A DNA stretch of 64,000 nucleotides from Pseudorhodoferax aquiterrae (lineage in GTDB: Bacteria > Pseudomonadota > Gammaproteobacteria > Burkholderiales > Burkholderiaceae_C), in assembly GCF_014652235.1 (NCBI RefSeq), contig NZ_BMYK01000010.1:62001-126000 (forward strand), written 5' to 3'. Shown here one piece after another: positions 45,696 to 54,315 of this stretch. How positions within the stretch are numbered: the stretch's first letter is position 1; each line of letters begins with the position of its first letter. The notes under the pieces are model-generated. The model searched no databases. It saw only the letters and a list, made by a program, of their open reading frames with translations, and was not told the DNA's origin. A program made the position numbers and the translations under genes.

Positions 45696-45924
45696 CTCAG
45701 AACGTGTGAATGAACCGATCGCTCCCACGACGGGGTGCGGCGGGCCGCAGGCGTAGGCGCGGGCCGCCGCCCGGGCTCGTGCCCGGGCAAGGACCGCAAC
45801 GCCCGCATGCGGCCTGGCGGGCCCCGGCCCGAAGGGCGAGGCCCCGAGCGCAACGATCATGATGGAAACGGGTGCTCATCGGGGGCCTCGCGTGGGTGTG
45901 AGCGGTTCGTTCACACGTTCTCAG
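45696..45924. repeat. Inverted-repeat-bounded intergenic element
   Basis: A 22-base inverted repeat, 20 of 22 matching, brackets the 225-base gap between two convergent genes: left arm 45696-45717, right arm 45903-45924, core AGAACGTGTGAA. The left arm abuts the diguanylate cyclase stop codon; the right arm contains the lldD stop codon. Inside is a perfect 8-base stem, GCCCGGGC with a TCGT loop (45769-45788). No ORF with coding character and no clear target duplication is seen. It may be a bidirectional terminator or a small non-autonomous element. Confidence 0.6.
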
Positions 45925-47072
45925 CCCGGGATGGTGCCCGGCAGCAAGATGCTGCGGTCCACGTTCTGGATGTTGGTGTGGCCGCAGAAGGCCATGGTCA
46001 CGTCCAGCTCCTTGTGCAGGATCTGCAGCGCCTTGGTCACGCCGGCCTCGCCCATGGCGCCCAGGCCGTAGGCCATGGCGCGGCCGATCATGGTGCCGCG
46101 CGCGCCCAGGGCCCAGGCCTTGAGCACGTCCTGGCCGCCGCGGATGCCACCGTCCATCCACACCTCGGTCTTCGTGCCGACGGCATCGACGATGGCGGGC
46201 AGCGCTTCGATGCTGCTGGGCGCGCCGTCGAGCTGGCGGCCGCCATGGTTGCTGACCACGATGGCGTCGGCGCCGGCGTCCACGGCCAGCTGGGCGTCCT
46301 CGGGCACCATGATGCCCTTGAGGATCAGCTTGCCGCCCCATTGCTTCTTGACCCACTCGATGTCGGCCCAGGACAGGCGCGGATCGAACTGCTCGTTGGT
46401 CCAGGCCGACAGCGAACGCATGTCGCTCACGCCTTTCACATGGCCCACGAGGTTGCGGAAGGTGCGGCGTTGGGTGCCCAGCATGCCCAGGCACCAGCGC
46501 GGCTTGGTCGCCAGGTTCACGATGTTGCGCAGCGTGGGCCGGGGCGGCGCGGTGAGGCCGTTCTTCAAGTCCTTGTGGCGCTGGCCGATCACCTGCAGGT
46601 CCAGCGTGAGCACCAGCGCGCTGCACCTGGCGGCCTTGGTGCGCTCGATCATGCGGGCCATGGCGTCGCGGTCGCGCATCATGTAGAGCTGGAACCAGAA
46701 CGGCGCCTTGGTGTGCTCGGCGATGTCCTCGATCGAGCAGATGCTCATGGTCGACAGCGTGAACGGGATGCCGAACTTCTCGGCCGCGCGCGCGGCATGG
46801 ATCTCGCCGTCGGCGTGCTGCATGCCCGTCAGGCCCACGGGCGCGATGGCCACGGGCATCTTCGCCGCCTGGCCGACCATGGTGGTGGCCGTGGTGCGGC
46901 CCTCCATGTTCACGGCCACGCGCTGGCGCAGCTTGATCTTGTGGAAGTCGGCCTCGTTGGCGCGGTAGGTGCCTTCGGTCCACGAGCCGGAGTCGGCGTA
47001 GTCGTAGAACATGCGCGGCACGCGCTTTTCGGCGAGGACGCGCAGGTCCTCGATGGTGGTGATGACGGTCAT
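45921..47072 (-). CDS. lldD: FMN-dependent L-lactate dehydrogenase
   Basis: A 383-residue alpha-hydroxy-acid oxidase family enzyme. The active-site block SNHGGRQLDGAPSSIEAL with the catalytic His, VWMDGGIRGGQDVLKA and GRAMAYGLGAMGE for FMN phosphate binding are intact. It oxidises L-lactate to pyruvate at the membrane, passing electrons to the respiratory chain. A lactate permease lies 21 bases upstream on the same strand, which supports lactate rather than another hydroxy acid such as mandelate or glycolate. Confidence 0.9.
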   Translation of the reverse strand: MTVITTIEDLRVLAEKRVPRMFYDYADSGSWTEGTYRANEADFHKIKLRQRVAVNMEGRTTATTMVGQAAKMPVAIAPVGLTGMQHADGEIHAARAAEKFGIPFTLSTMSICSIEDIAEHTKAPFWFQLYMMRDRDAMARMIERTKAARCSALVLTLDLQVIGQRHKDLKNGLTAPPRPTLRNIVNLATKPRWCLGMLGTQRRTFRNLVGHVKGVSDMRSLSAWTNEQFDPRLSWADIEWVKKQWGGKLILKGIMVPEDAQLAVDAGADAIVVSNHGGRQLDGAPSSIEALPAIVDAVGTKTEVWMDGGIRGGQDVLKAWALGARGTMIGRAMAYGLGAMGEAGVTKALQILHKELDVTMAFCGHTNIQNVDRSILLPGTIPG

Positions 47073-47093
47073 GGCGGTATTTTCTTGCTCAGT

Positions 47094-48755
47094 TCACTTC
47101 ACCACCATCAGGGTGAACGGCCAGACGTAGGCCTGCATGGTCACGTACAGGCCCACCAGGCAGGCCAGCGCGATCGAGTGGAAGAACACGTAGCGCAGGA
47201 TCTCGCCTTCCTTGTTGAACCAGCGCGTGGCCGTGGAGGCCACGACGATGGACTGCGCGTCGATCATCTTGCCCATCACGCCGCCCGAGCTGTTGGCCGC
47301 GCCCATGAGGTTGGGCGACAGGCCCAGCTGCTCGGCCGCGACCTTCTGCATGCCGCCGAACAGCACGTTCGATGCCGTGTCCGAGCCCGTCAGCGCCACG
47401 CCGATCCAGCCCATCAGCGTGCCGAAGAAGGGGTACAGCACGCCGGTGTTGGCGAACGCCAAGCCCAGCGTGGTGTCGGTGCCCGAGAAGCGCGTGAGCG
47501 TGCCCAGGGCCAGCATCAGCACGATGGTGAGCAGCGAGTACTTCACCAGCCAGAAGGTCTTGAAGAAGGTGCGCACGATGGCGACCGGGTTGTACTTCAT
47601 GACCAGCGCCGAGACGATGGCGGCCAGCAGGATGCCCGTGCCGGTGGCCGACAGCAGGTTCAGCGTGTAGACGGCGGCCTCGGGGTGGGGCGTGGGCACC
47701 ACGGGCGGCACCTTCATGATCAGGTTGTGCAGGCCCTCGATCGGGAACTTGGGCGCGAAGATGCCGTTGAGCCAGGCCTTGACGGGCGGCAGGCCCCAGA
47801 CGAACACGAAGACCGAGAGGATGGCCCAGGGCGTCCAGGCCGCGACCAGGGCCTCCTTGGAGTGGCGCACCACGGGCTGCGGCGGCTTGGCCTCGGCGGC
47901 GCTCGGGTCCCTGCCGCGCATGGCCGGCGAAGTCCAGACCTTCTTGGGCTGCCAGACGCGCAGGAAGGCGACCAGGCAGAGCATGGAGACGATGGCGGCG
48001 ATGATGTCCACGAGCTCGGGGCCCATGAAGTTGGACACCAGGTACTGCGGGATCGCGAAGGACAGGCCCGTCACGAGGATCGCGGGCCAGATCTCCAGCA
48101 TGCCCTTGCGGCCGGCGAAGGCCCAGATCAGCCAGAACGGCACCAGCAGCGAGAAGAAGGGCAGCTGGCGGCCGATCATGGCCGTGACCTCCATGAGGTC
48201 GTAGCCATGCACCTGGGCCAGCGTGATGACCGGCGTGCCCAGCGCGCCGAATGCCACGGGCGCGGTGTTCGCGATCAGCGACAGGCCCGAGGCGGCCAGC
48301 GGCGAGAAGCCCAGGCCGATCAGGATGGCGGCCGTCACGGCCACGGGCGTGCCGAAGCCGGCCGCGCCCTCGAAGAAGGCGCCGAAGCAGAACGCGATCA
48401 GCAGCAGCTGAATGCGGCGGTCCTCGGTGATGCCCGACAGCGAATCCTGCAGCACCTTGAAGCTGCCGTTCTGCTCGGTCAGCTGGTGCAGGAAGATGAT
48501 GTTCAGCACGATCCAGCCGATCGGCAAGAGGCCCGTGAAACCGCCCAGCATGGCGGCGCGGCCGGCCATGTCGGCCGGCATGCCATAGGCGAACACCGCG
48601 ACGATCAGCGCGGCGATGAGGCCCATGCCGGCCGCGATGTGGGCCTTGATGTGGAAGAAGCCGAGAGCGCCGAGCATCACGATCACGGGAATCGCCGCCA
48701 GCGCGGTCGATAGGAACATGTTGCCGAAGGGGTCGTAGATTTGCTGCCAGGTCAT
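47094..48755 (-). CDS. lldP: L-lactate permease
   Basis: A 553-residue transporter with about 12-14 hydrophobic segments of the LctP family. Conserved blocks are FCFGAFFEGAAGFGTPVAVTAAIL, LTGSDTASNVLFGGMQ and the AANSSGGVMGKMIDAQSI segment. It imports lactate by proton symport. It starts after an AGGAGA ribosome binding site and is the first gene of the lactate operon; the 312-base upstream gap is shared with a divergent Bug gene. Confidence 0.95.
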   Translation of the reverse strand: MTWQQIYDPFGNMFLSTALAAIPVIVMLGALGFFHIKAHIAAGMGLIAALIVAVFAYGMPADMAGRAAMLGGFTGLLPIGWIVLNIIFLHQLTEQNGSFKVLQDSLSGITEDRRIQLLLIAFCFGAFFEGAAGFGTPVAVTAAILIGLGFSPLAASGLSLIANTAPVAFGALGTPVITLAQVHGYDLMEVTAMIGRQLPFFSLLVPFWLIWAFAGRKGMLEIWPAILVTGLSFAIPQYLVSNFMGPELVDIIAAIVSMLCLVAFLRVWQPKKVWTSPAMRGRDPSAAEAKPPQPVVRHSKEALVAAWTPWAILSVFVFVWGLPPVKAWLNGIFAPKFPIEGLHNLIMKVPPVVPTPHPEAAVYTLNLLSATGTGILLAAIVSALVMKYNPVAIVRTFFKTFWLVKYSLLTIVLMLALGTLTRFSGTDTTLGLAFANTGVLYPFFGTLMGWIGVALTGSDTASNVLFGGMQKVAAEQLGLSPNLMGAANSSGGVMGKMIDAQSIVVASTATRWFNKEGEILRYVFFHSIALACLVGLYVTMQAYVWPFTLMVVK

Positions 48756-49067
48756 GGCGGGTCTCCTGCCGGTATTGAAAAAGTGGTTGTGAACAGGGCG
48801 TGGGGCGGCGGGCGCCCGGGTGCGCGGTGCACGGCGCGTCGGACTGTAGGGGGGCCAGTCCCCGCGGGGTGTGAAATGCCCGCGACGGGCTTGTGAAGGT
48901 TTTTCACGCGGCAGGGCGCCCTCTTTGTCAGCCTTGTGTCAGTCGGCTGCCGTCGCGTGGCGCGATGCGTGGTCGAAAAAAATGCACGCAGCCAGCGGTG
49001 CCGGCCGGGATCATGGGCCCGCACCGGGGGGAGCGCAATCCCCCGGCCACCACAAGAAGGAGACAGC
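48756..49067. promoter_or_regulatory. Divergent control region between lldP and a Bug receptor gene
   Basis: A 312-base non-coding gap. Two dyad sites are visible: CGCGGG/CCCGCG arms at 48863-48884 and GTGAA-GGTTT-TTCAC at 48893-48907. Either could be a regulator site for the lactate operon; no lldR-like gene is in the window. A GC-rich hairpin (CCGGGGG/CCCCCGG arms, about 49024-49046) lies before the Bug gene ribosome binding site AAGGAG. No convincing -10/-35 pair was identified. Confidence 0.45.
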
Positions 49068-50030
49068 ATGGACCGCAGACACCTGCTGGCCAGCGCACTC
49101 GCGCTGGCCGCCGCCGCGCCGGCACGCGCACAGGCCTTTCCGAGCAAGCCGATCCGCATGATCGTGCCGTTCCCGCCCGGCGGCGGCACCGACTTCATCG
49201 CGCGCACCGTGTCCACGCGGCTGGCCGAGGGGACCGGCTGGACGGTCGTGCCCGACAACAAGGCCGGCGCCGGCGGCACCATCGGCGTGGCCGAGGCGGC
49301 CAAGGCCGAGGCCAGCGGCCACACGCTGCTGCTGGGTCAGCTCGACAACCTGGGCGTGGCGCCGCTGCTCTACAAAGGCCTGGCCTACCAGCCGCAGCGC
49401 GACCTGCAACCCGTCACCAACGTGGCGGACTTCCCCATCATCCTGCTGACCTCGTCCGCCTCGCCCTACAAGACGCTGGCCGACGTGGTGGCGGCCGCGC
49501 GCGAGCCCGGGCGCATCACCTTCGCCTCGGCCGGCAACGGCACCGTCTCGCACCTCGTGGGCGAGCTGTTCCAGCTGCGCGCGGGCGCCAAGATGCAGCA
49601 CATCCCGTACAAGGGTTCGGCGCCGGCGCTCGTGGACGTGGTGAGCGGCCAGGTCACCGTGCTGTCCTCGTCCATCCCTTCGGCCTTGTCGCAGGTGCAG
49701 GCCGGCAAGCTGCGGCCGCTGGCCGTGAGCTCGGCGCGGCGCAGCCCCATCCTGCCGGACGTGCCGACCATCGCCGAGAGCGGCGTGAAAGACTTCGACG
49801 TGAACGTCTGGTACGCCGTGTTCGCGCCGGCCGGCGTGCCGGCGCCCGTGGTGGCGCAGCTCAACGCCGCGCTGGACAAGGTGCTGCAGCTGCCCGAGGT
49901 GCAGAGTGCCGTTCGCGCCCAGGGCGGCGAGGTGCGGCCTGGCACGCCGCAGGCACTGGGAGAGCGCCTGGCGGCCGACATCGCACAGTGGCGCGAGGTG
50001 ATCGCGGCCGCGAAGATCCAGCTGGAGTGA
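49068..50030 (+). CDS. Bug/TctC-family periplasmic substrate-binding protein
   Basis: A 320-residue receptor with a signal peptide (RRHLLASALALAAAAPARAQA). The mature N-terminus FPSKPIRMIVPFPPGGGTDFIARTV and the PYKGSAPALVDVVSGQV segment are family hallmarks. An AAGGAG ribosome binding site lies seven bases before the ATG. It is convergent with the HMG-CoA-lyase-family gene, with stops back to back. It may bind the acid whose CoA ester is handled by the neighbouring CaiB and lyase; this is inferred. Confidence 0.93.
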   Translation: MDRRHLLASALALAAAAPARAQAFPSKPIRMIVPFPPGGGTDFIARTVSTRLAEGTGWTVVPDNKAGAGGTIGVAEAAKAEASGHTLLLGQLDNLGVAPLLYKGLAYQPQRDLQPVTNVADFPIILLTSSASPYKTLADVVAAAREPGRITFASAGNGTVSHLVGELFQLRAGAKMQHIPYKGSAPALVDVVSGQVTVLSSSIPSALSQVQAGKLRPLAVSSARRSPILPDVPTIAESGVKDFDVNVWYAVFAPAGVPAPVVAQLNAALDKVLQLPEVQSAVRAQGGEVRPGTPQALGERLAADIAQWREVIAAAKIQLE

Positions 50031-50990
50031 TCAGCCCACGGCCGCGGCCTGCGCCTCGGCGTCGTAGCGCTTGAGCCGCGGGCCGGCGCGCATGACCTGG
50101 CCCGGCAGCGGCCGGCCCAGCACGCGCTCGAGTTCGCGCGCGGCCTCGCACAGTGCGTCGAGGTCGATGCCGGTCTGCACGCCCAACTGCGCCATCAGGT
50201 GCACGGTGTCTTCGGTGCAGACGTTGCCCGTGGCGCCGGGCGCGAACGGGCAGCCGCCCGTGCCGGCCAGCGCGGCCTCGTAGCGCGTGACGCCCAACGC
50301 CAGGCCTTCCATGACGTTGGCCAGGGCGAGGCCGCGCGTGTTGTGGAAGTGCAGCGCCACGGGCAGCTGCGGCACGCGGGCGGCCAGGCGTTCGACGGTG
50401 GCGCGCACCAGCGGTGGCGTGGCCATGCCCGTGGTGTCGCCCAGCGTGAGGCCGGCGAAGCCGAGTTCGGCGAACTGCCGCGCGATGGCCTCGACCTGGT
50501 CCAGCGCCACGTCGCCCTCGAACGGGCAGCCGAAGGCGCAGGCGATCGCGCCGTGCAGGCGCATGGGCGCGCCACGCGCGACCTCGGCGATCTCGCGCAT
50601 GTCCTGCAGCGAATCGGCGATGCTGCGGTTCAGGTTCTTGCGGTTGTGCGTCTCCGAGGCCGAGAGGAAGACCACGGCCTCGTCGGCATCGGCCGCCAGC
50701 GCGCGCTCCACGCCCTTGCGGTTGGGCGCCAGCACCGCGAGCTGCACGCCCGGGCGGCGCCGCACCGTGGCCAGCAGTTCGGCCGCGTCGCGCAGCTGCG
50801 GCACGGCGCGCGGCGAGACGAAGGAGGTGGCCTCGAAGTGGCGCACGCCGGCGTCCATGAGCCGCTCCAGCAGCGCGACCTTGGTGGCTGTGGGTACGAA
50901 CACGGCCTCCGACTGCAGGCCGTCGCGCAGGCCGACCTCGGTGATGCGGACCTGGGCAGGGTAGGTGGGGTGCAAGAGTGCGTTGGGCAT
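50031..50990 (-). CDS. Hydroxymethylglutaryl-CoA lyase family protein
   Basis: A 319-residue TIM-barrel lyase. VRITEVGLRDGLQSE holds the catalytic Arg-Asp pair, HFEATSFVSPRAVPQL and ETHNRKNLN follow, LHFHNTRGLALAN supplies the metal-binding His pair, and GTGGCPFAPGATGNVCTEDTVHL carries the C-terminal catalytic Cys loop. HMG-CoA lyase splits HMG-CoA to acetyl-CoA and acetoacetate in leucine breakdown. Paired with a divergent CaiB CoA-transferase it might instead cleave another 3-hydroxy-3-methyl acyl-CoA; this is not resolvable by eye. Confidence 0.88.
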   Translation of the reverse strand: MPNALLHPTYPAQVRITEVGLRDGLQSEAVFVPTATKVALLERLMDAGVRHFEATSFVSPRAVPQLRDAAELLATVRRRPGVQLAVLAPNRKGVERALAADADEAVVFLSASETHNRKNLNRSIADSLQDMREIAEVARGAPMRLHGAIACAFGCPFEGDVALDQVEAIARQFAELGFAGLTLGDTTGMATPPLVRATVERLAARVPQLPVALHFHNTRGLALANVMEGLALGVTRYEAALAGTGGCPFAPGATGNVCTEDTVHLMAQLGVQTGIDLDALCEAARELERVLGRPLPGQVMRAGPRLKRYDAEAQAAAVG

Positions 50991-51129
50991 GCGGGTCTCC
51001 TGCGGCCAGCATAGCGGTGCGGGCCGGCGCAGGCTTGGCCTTTGGGCAGGGCGGCATCGCCAAATGCGATGCGTGGGCCACGGTCGTGCCGCAAGATCGC
51101 ACCCGTCCCCGATTCCAGGAGTTCGTTCC

Positions 51130-52293
51130 ATGCAGTTGAGCGGCATCCGCGTCATCGACCTGACGCGCATCCTCTCCGGCCCGTTCTGCACCATGCTGCT
51201 CGCCGACATGGGGGCCGACGTCGTCAAGATCGAGGCGCCCGACGGCGACCCGGTGCGCGCCCAGGGCGAGATCGTCGCCGGCATGAGCTGGTACTTCGCC
51301 GCGTTCAACCGCAACAAGCGTTCGGTGCGGCTGGACCTCAAGTCCGAGGCCGGCATGGCCGCGCTGCGCCGGCTCATCGCAGGCGCCGACGTGGTGGTCG
51401 ACAACTTCCGCCCGGGCGTCATGGAACGCATGGGCCTGGGCTGGGACGCGCTGCGCGCGCTGGCCCCGGGCATCGTGCACACCAGCGTGACCGGCTTCGG
51501 CGCCTCCGGCCCCTATGTGGACCGGCCAGCCTTCGACTTCATCGCCCAGGCCATGAGCGGCTTCATGAGCATGAACGGCACGCCCGCCACCGGGCCCCTG
51601 CGCAGCACGCTGCCGATCAGCGACCTGATCGCGGGCTGCTATGCCGCGCTCGGCACGGCCGCCGCGCTGGTGCGGCGCGCGCGCACGGGCCAGGGCGAGC
51701 GCGTGGGCGCCTCGCTCGTGGACGGGCTCATCAGCTTCGGCGCGTTCGCGAGCGCGGACTTCCTGGCCAGCGGCAAGCTGCCCGTGCCGACCGGCAACGA
51801 CCACCTGCTGGTCGCCCCCTACGGACTGTTCACGGCCAGCGATGGCGAGATCGCGGTGGCGCCGTCCAACGATGCCGTCTACCACAAGCTGCTGCAGGCG
51901 CTGGAGCTCACGCACCTGCGCGAGGACCCGCGCTTCGCCACGAATGCGCTGCGCGTGCAGCACCGCGCAGCGATCAATGCGCATGTGAACGTGGCCGTGT
52001 CGCGCCACGACAAGGCGCACTGGATCGCCACCCTGAACGCGGCCGGCGTGCCCTGTGGCACGGTCATGAACCTGGCCGAGGTCTACAGCGACCCGCAGGT
52101 GCTGTCGCAGCAGATGGTGCTGGAGGTCGCGCATCCGGGCCATGGCACGGTGCGCATGAACGGCTTTCCGGTCAAGTTCTCCGAGGCGCCCTGCGCCGTG
52201 CGGCTGCCGGCGCCGGACCCGGGCGCGCACACGGCCGAGGTGCTGCGCGAGGCCGGACTCAGCGAAGTGGAGATCGCGTCGCTGTCAGCTTAG
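51130..52293 (+). CDS. CaiB/BaiF family CoA-transferase
   Basis: A 387-residue class III CoA-transferase. RVIDLTRILSGPFCTMLLADMGADVVKIE is the classical N-terminus; VVVDNFRPGVMERMGLGWDAL and GFGASGPYVDRPAFDFIAQAMSGFM are conserved, with the catalytic Asp in the RPAFDFIAQA block. It moves CoA between carboxylic acids. It is divergent from the HMG-CoA-lyase-family gene across 139 bases and overlaps the convergent LysR stop by nine bases. Confidence 0.9.
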   Translation: MQLSGIRVIDLTRILSGPFCTMLLADMGADVVKIEAPDGDPVRAQGEIVAGMSWYFAAFNRNKRSVRLDLKSEAGMAALRRLIAGADVVVDNFRPGVMERMGLGWDALRALAPGIVHTSVTGFGASGPYVDRPAFDFIAQAMSGFMSMNGTPATGPLRSTLPISDLIAGCYAALGTAAALVRRARTGQGERVGASLVDGLISFGAFASADFLASGKLPVPTGNDHLLVAPYGLFTASDGEIAVAPSNDAVYHKLLQALELTHLREDPRFATNALRVQHRAAINAHVNVAVSRHDKAHWIATLNAAGVPCGTVMNLAEVYSDPQVLSQQMVLEVAHPGHGTVRMNGFPVKFSEAPCAVRLPAPDPGAHTAEVLREAGLSEVEIASLSA

Positions 52294-53175
52294 GGACGCT
52301 GCCTGCAGATGGGCCAGCAGCAGCCGGCCCGCGTTGGGCAGGCCCTCGCCCGCGCGCACACAGATCTTGAGTTCGCGCTGCGCCCAGCCGTCCGTCAGCG
52401 CGATGGGGGCCAGGCCGTCGCCCGCGTACAGCGCCAGCGCCTCGCCCGGCATCACGCCCACGCCGAAGCCGGCCTTGACCATGGCGACCATGGCGTCGTA
52501 GGACGTCACCTGAAAGCGCATGCGCAGCGGCAGGTTGGCGGCCGTGGCCGCGCGCATCAGCATCTCGTTGCCGGCGCTGCCGCGGTGCATGCCGACCTGG
52601 TCGTACTCCAGCGTGTCGGCATAGGCCAGGGCCTTGTGGCCGGCCAGCGGATGCGCGGCCGGCACCACCAGCACCATGCGGTCGCGCCGGTAGGGGAACA
52701 CCGTGAGGCCCTGCAGGTCCAGCGCGCTCGTGAAGATGCCGATGTCGGCCGCGTTGTCCAGCACCAGCCGCGTGACGACCGAGCTCACGCGCTCCTCCAG
52801 GTCGATCTGCACGCGCGGATGCTGGCGCGCGAAGCGGGCCAGGTCGCCCGGCAGGAACTGCGTGATCGACGAGAGGTTGGCCGCCAGCCGCACATGGCCG
52901 GCCGCGCCGCTGGCCTGCTCGCGGATGGTGTCGGCCAGGCCCTCGGCGTTGTGCAGCAGCTGGCGCGCGCCGCGTGCGAGGTTGCGGCCGGCCTCGGTCG
53001 GCTCGACGCCGCGCGCACGGCGGATCAGCAGCGGCGTGCCGACCTGGCGCTCCAGTTCGGAGATGCGCTTGCTGAGCGCCGAGCTCGCGATGTGCTCGCG
53101 CGCGGCCGCCGCGGCGATCGTGCCTTCCTCGACCACGGCGACGAAGAGTTGCAGCGAGTAGAGGTTCAGGCGCAC
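52285..53175 (-). CDS. LysR family transcriptional regulator
   Basis: A 296-residue regulator. The helix-turn-helix LQLFVAVVEEGTIAAAAAREHIASSALSKRISELERQVG occupies the N-terminus and the rest is a periplasmic-binding-like effector domain. GTG 53175 puts the HTH at the usual position; a GTG at 53232 would add 19 Pro/Ser-rich residues. It is convergent with the CaiB gene, which it may regulate together with the divergent lyase, and is divergent from the NUDIX regulator gene. Confidence 0.88.
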   Translation of the reverse strand: MRLNLYSLQLFVAVVEEGTIAAAAAREHIASSALSKRISELERQVGTPLLIRRARGVEPTEAGRNLARGARQLLHNAEGLADTIREQASGAAGHVRLAANLSSITQFLPGDLARFARQHPRVQIDLEERVSSVVTRLVLDNAADIGIFTSALDLQGLTVFPYRRDRMVLVVPAAHPLAGHKALAYADTLEYDQVGMHRGSAGNEMLMRAATAANLPLRMRFQVTSYDAMVAMVKAGFGVGVMPGEALALYAGDGLAPIALTDGWAQRELKICVRAGEGLPNAGRLLLAHLQAASLS

Positions 53176-53264
53176 CGGCAAGGTCTGCGGAGAGTGGGGG
53201 GAGGGCGAATCATAGGAGCCTGGCGACGGCACAATGCGGGGCCTTTTCCACCCGTCCCACGCCC

Positions 53265-54200
53265 TTGCCAGAAGCCCTCCCGCCGTCCCAGCCGATCGCC
53301 GCCGAACTGGTGGCCGTGCTCGTCGCCGTGACGGCCGGGCAGGCGCGCGTGCTGACCACGCACAAGGGGCTGGCGCTGCCCAGCGGGCCGTTCGAGCAGA
53401 CGCACCGCTCGCTGCAGGCCGGCATGCGCGCCTGGATCGAGCGCCAGACCCACCACCCGATCGGCTACATCGAGCAGCTCTACACCTTCGCCGACCGCGA
53501 CCGCGCGCGCGACCAGGGCCGCCGTGTGATCTCGGTCAGCTACCTGGGCCTCACGCGCGAGGCCGCGGCCATCGACGAGGCCGGCGGCTGGCGCGACTGG
53601 TACCGCTACTTTCCCTGGGAAGACCGGCGCTCGGATGCGGCCGAGGCGCTGCTCGCGCAGCAGATCCTGCCGGCGCTGGCGGCCTGGCGCGATGCCGCGC
53701 CCGACGCCGCCAGCGCGCAGCAGCGCCGCCTGCGCGTGGACACGGCCTTCGGGCTCGGCGGCTCGGCCTGGAACGAGGACTTCGTGCTGCAGCGCTACGA
53801 ACTGCTGTACGAAGCCAGGCTGGTGCCCGAGGCGCTGGGCCGCAGCCGTGCCGGCGCGCCCGCCCTGCCCACGGGCCAGCCCATGCGCGAGGACTTCCGC
53901 CGCATCCTGGCCACCGGCATCGCGCGGCTGCGCGCCAAGATCAAGTACCGGCCCGTGGTCTTCGAACTCATGCCCGACGCCTTCACGCTGCTGCAACTGC
54001 AGCAGACCGTGGAGGCGCTGGCTGGCCATGCGCTGCACAAGCAGAACTTTCGCCGCCAGGTCGAACAGCAGGCCCTGGTCGAGGAGACCGGCGAACTGGC
54101 CCAGGGCGGCTCGGGCCGGCCGGCCATGCTGTTCCGCTTCCGCGACGACGTGCTGCTCGAGCGCGCGATCTCGGGCAGCAAGCTGCCGCTGTCCCGGTGA
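53265..54200 (+). CDS. NUDIX-domain NAD regulator-like protein (NadQ/NrtR-type)
   Basis: A 311-residue protein. Residues about 10-170 resemble a NUDIX fold without a complete catalytic box ([41 protein letters not shown]). Residues about 220-300 look like a winged helix ([39 protein letters not shown]). This is the layout of NAD-biosynthesis repressors that sense NAD derivatives. It is 115 bases upstream of nadC, with two identical palindromes between. The only suitable start is TTG 53265. The regulatory role is inferred. Confidence 0.78.
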   Translation: MPEALPPSQPIAAELVAVLVAVTAGQARVLTTHKGLALPSGPFEQTHRSLQAGMRAWIERQTHHPIGYIEQLYTFADRDRARDQGRRVISVSYLGLTREAAAIDEAGGWRDWYRYFPWEDRRSDAAEALLAQQILPALAAWRDAAPDAASAQQRRLRVDTAFGLGGSAWNEDFVLQRYELLYEARLVPEALGRSRAGAPALPTGQPMREDFRRILATGIARLRAKIKYRPVVFELMPDAFTLLQLQQTVEALAGHALHKQNFRRQVEQQALVEETGELAQGGSGRPAMLFRFRDDVLLERAISGSKLPLSR

Positions 54201-54246
54201 TTCCCCCTGTGTGACGCCCGGGTTACACCTTGGCGCTGGTCTTATG

Positions 54247-54308
54247 CTCAAGTTGAGTGTAAAAACGGCGCTCCCGCATTTTTTTGCGCCACTAATACTC
54301 AAGTTGAG
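54247..54308 (+). promoter_or_regulatory. Paired palindromic operators upstream of nadC
   Basis: The 11-base palindrome CTCAAGTTGAG occurs twice, at 54247-54257 and 54298-54308, with centres 51 bases apart. Flanking bases partly extend the symmetry. The second copy ends eight bases before the nadC ATG at 54316. The gene just upstream encodes a NUDIX-type NAD regulator, so these are probably its binding sites. The spacing of about five helical turns suggests cooperative or looped binding. Confidence 0.65.
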
Positions 54309-54315
54309 CAATATC

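Noticed and set aside
45735-48713. 992-codon plus-strand open frame antisense to lldD and lldP
   Set aside because: Strongly His/Gln/Gly-rich, no domain; the opposite strand encodes two well-recognised lactate genes.
54244-54315. N-terminal extension of nadC from an upstream in-frame ATG
   Set aside because: The 24 added residues are unlike the family, and their DNA is occupied by both operator palindromes.
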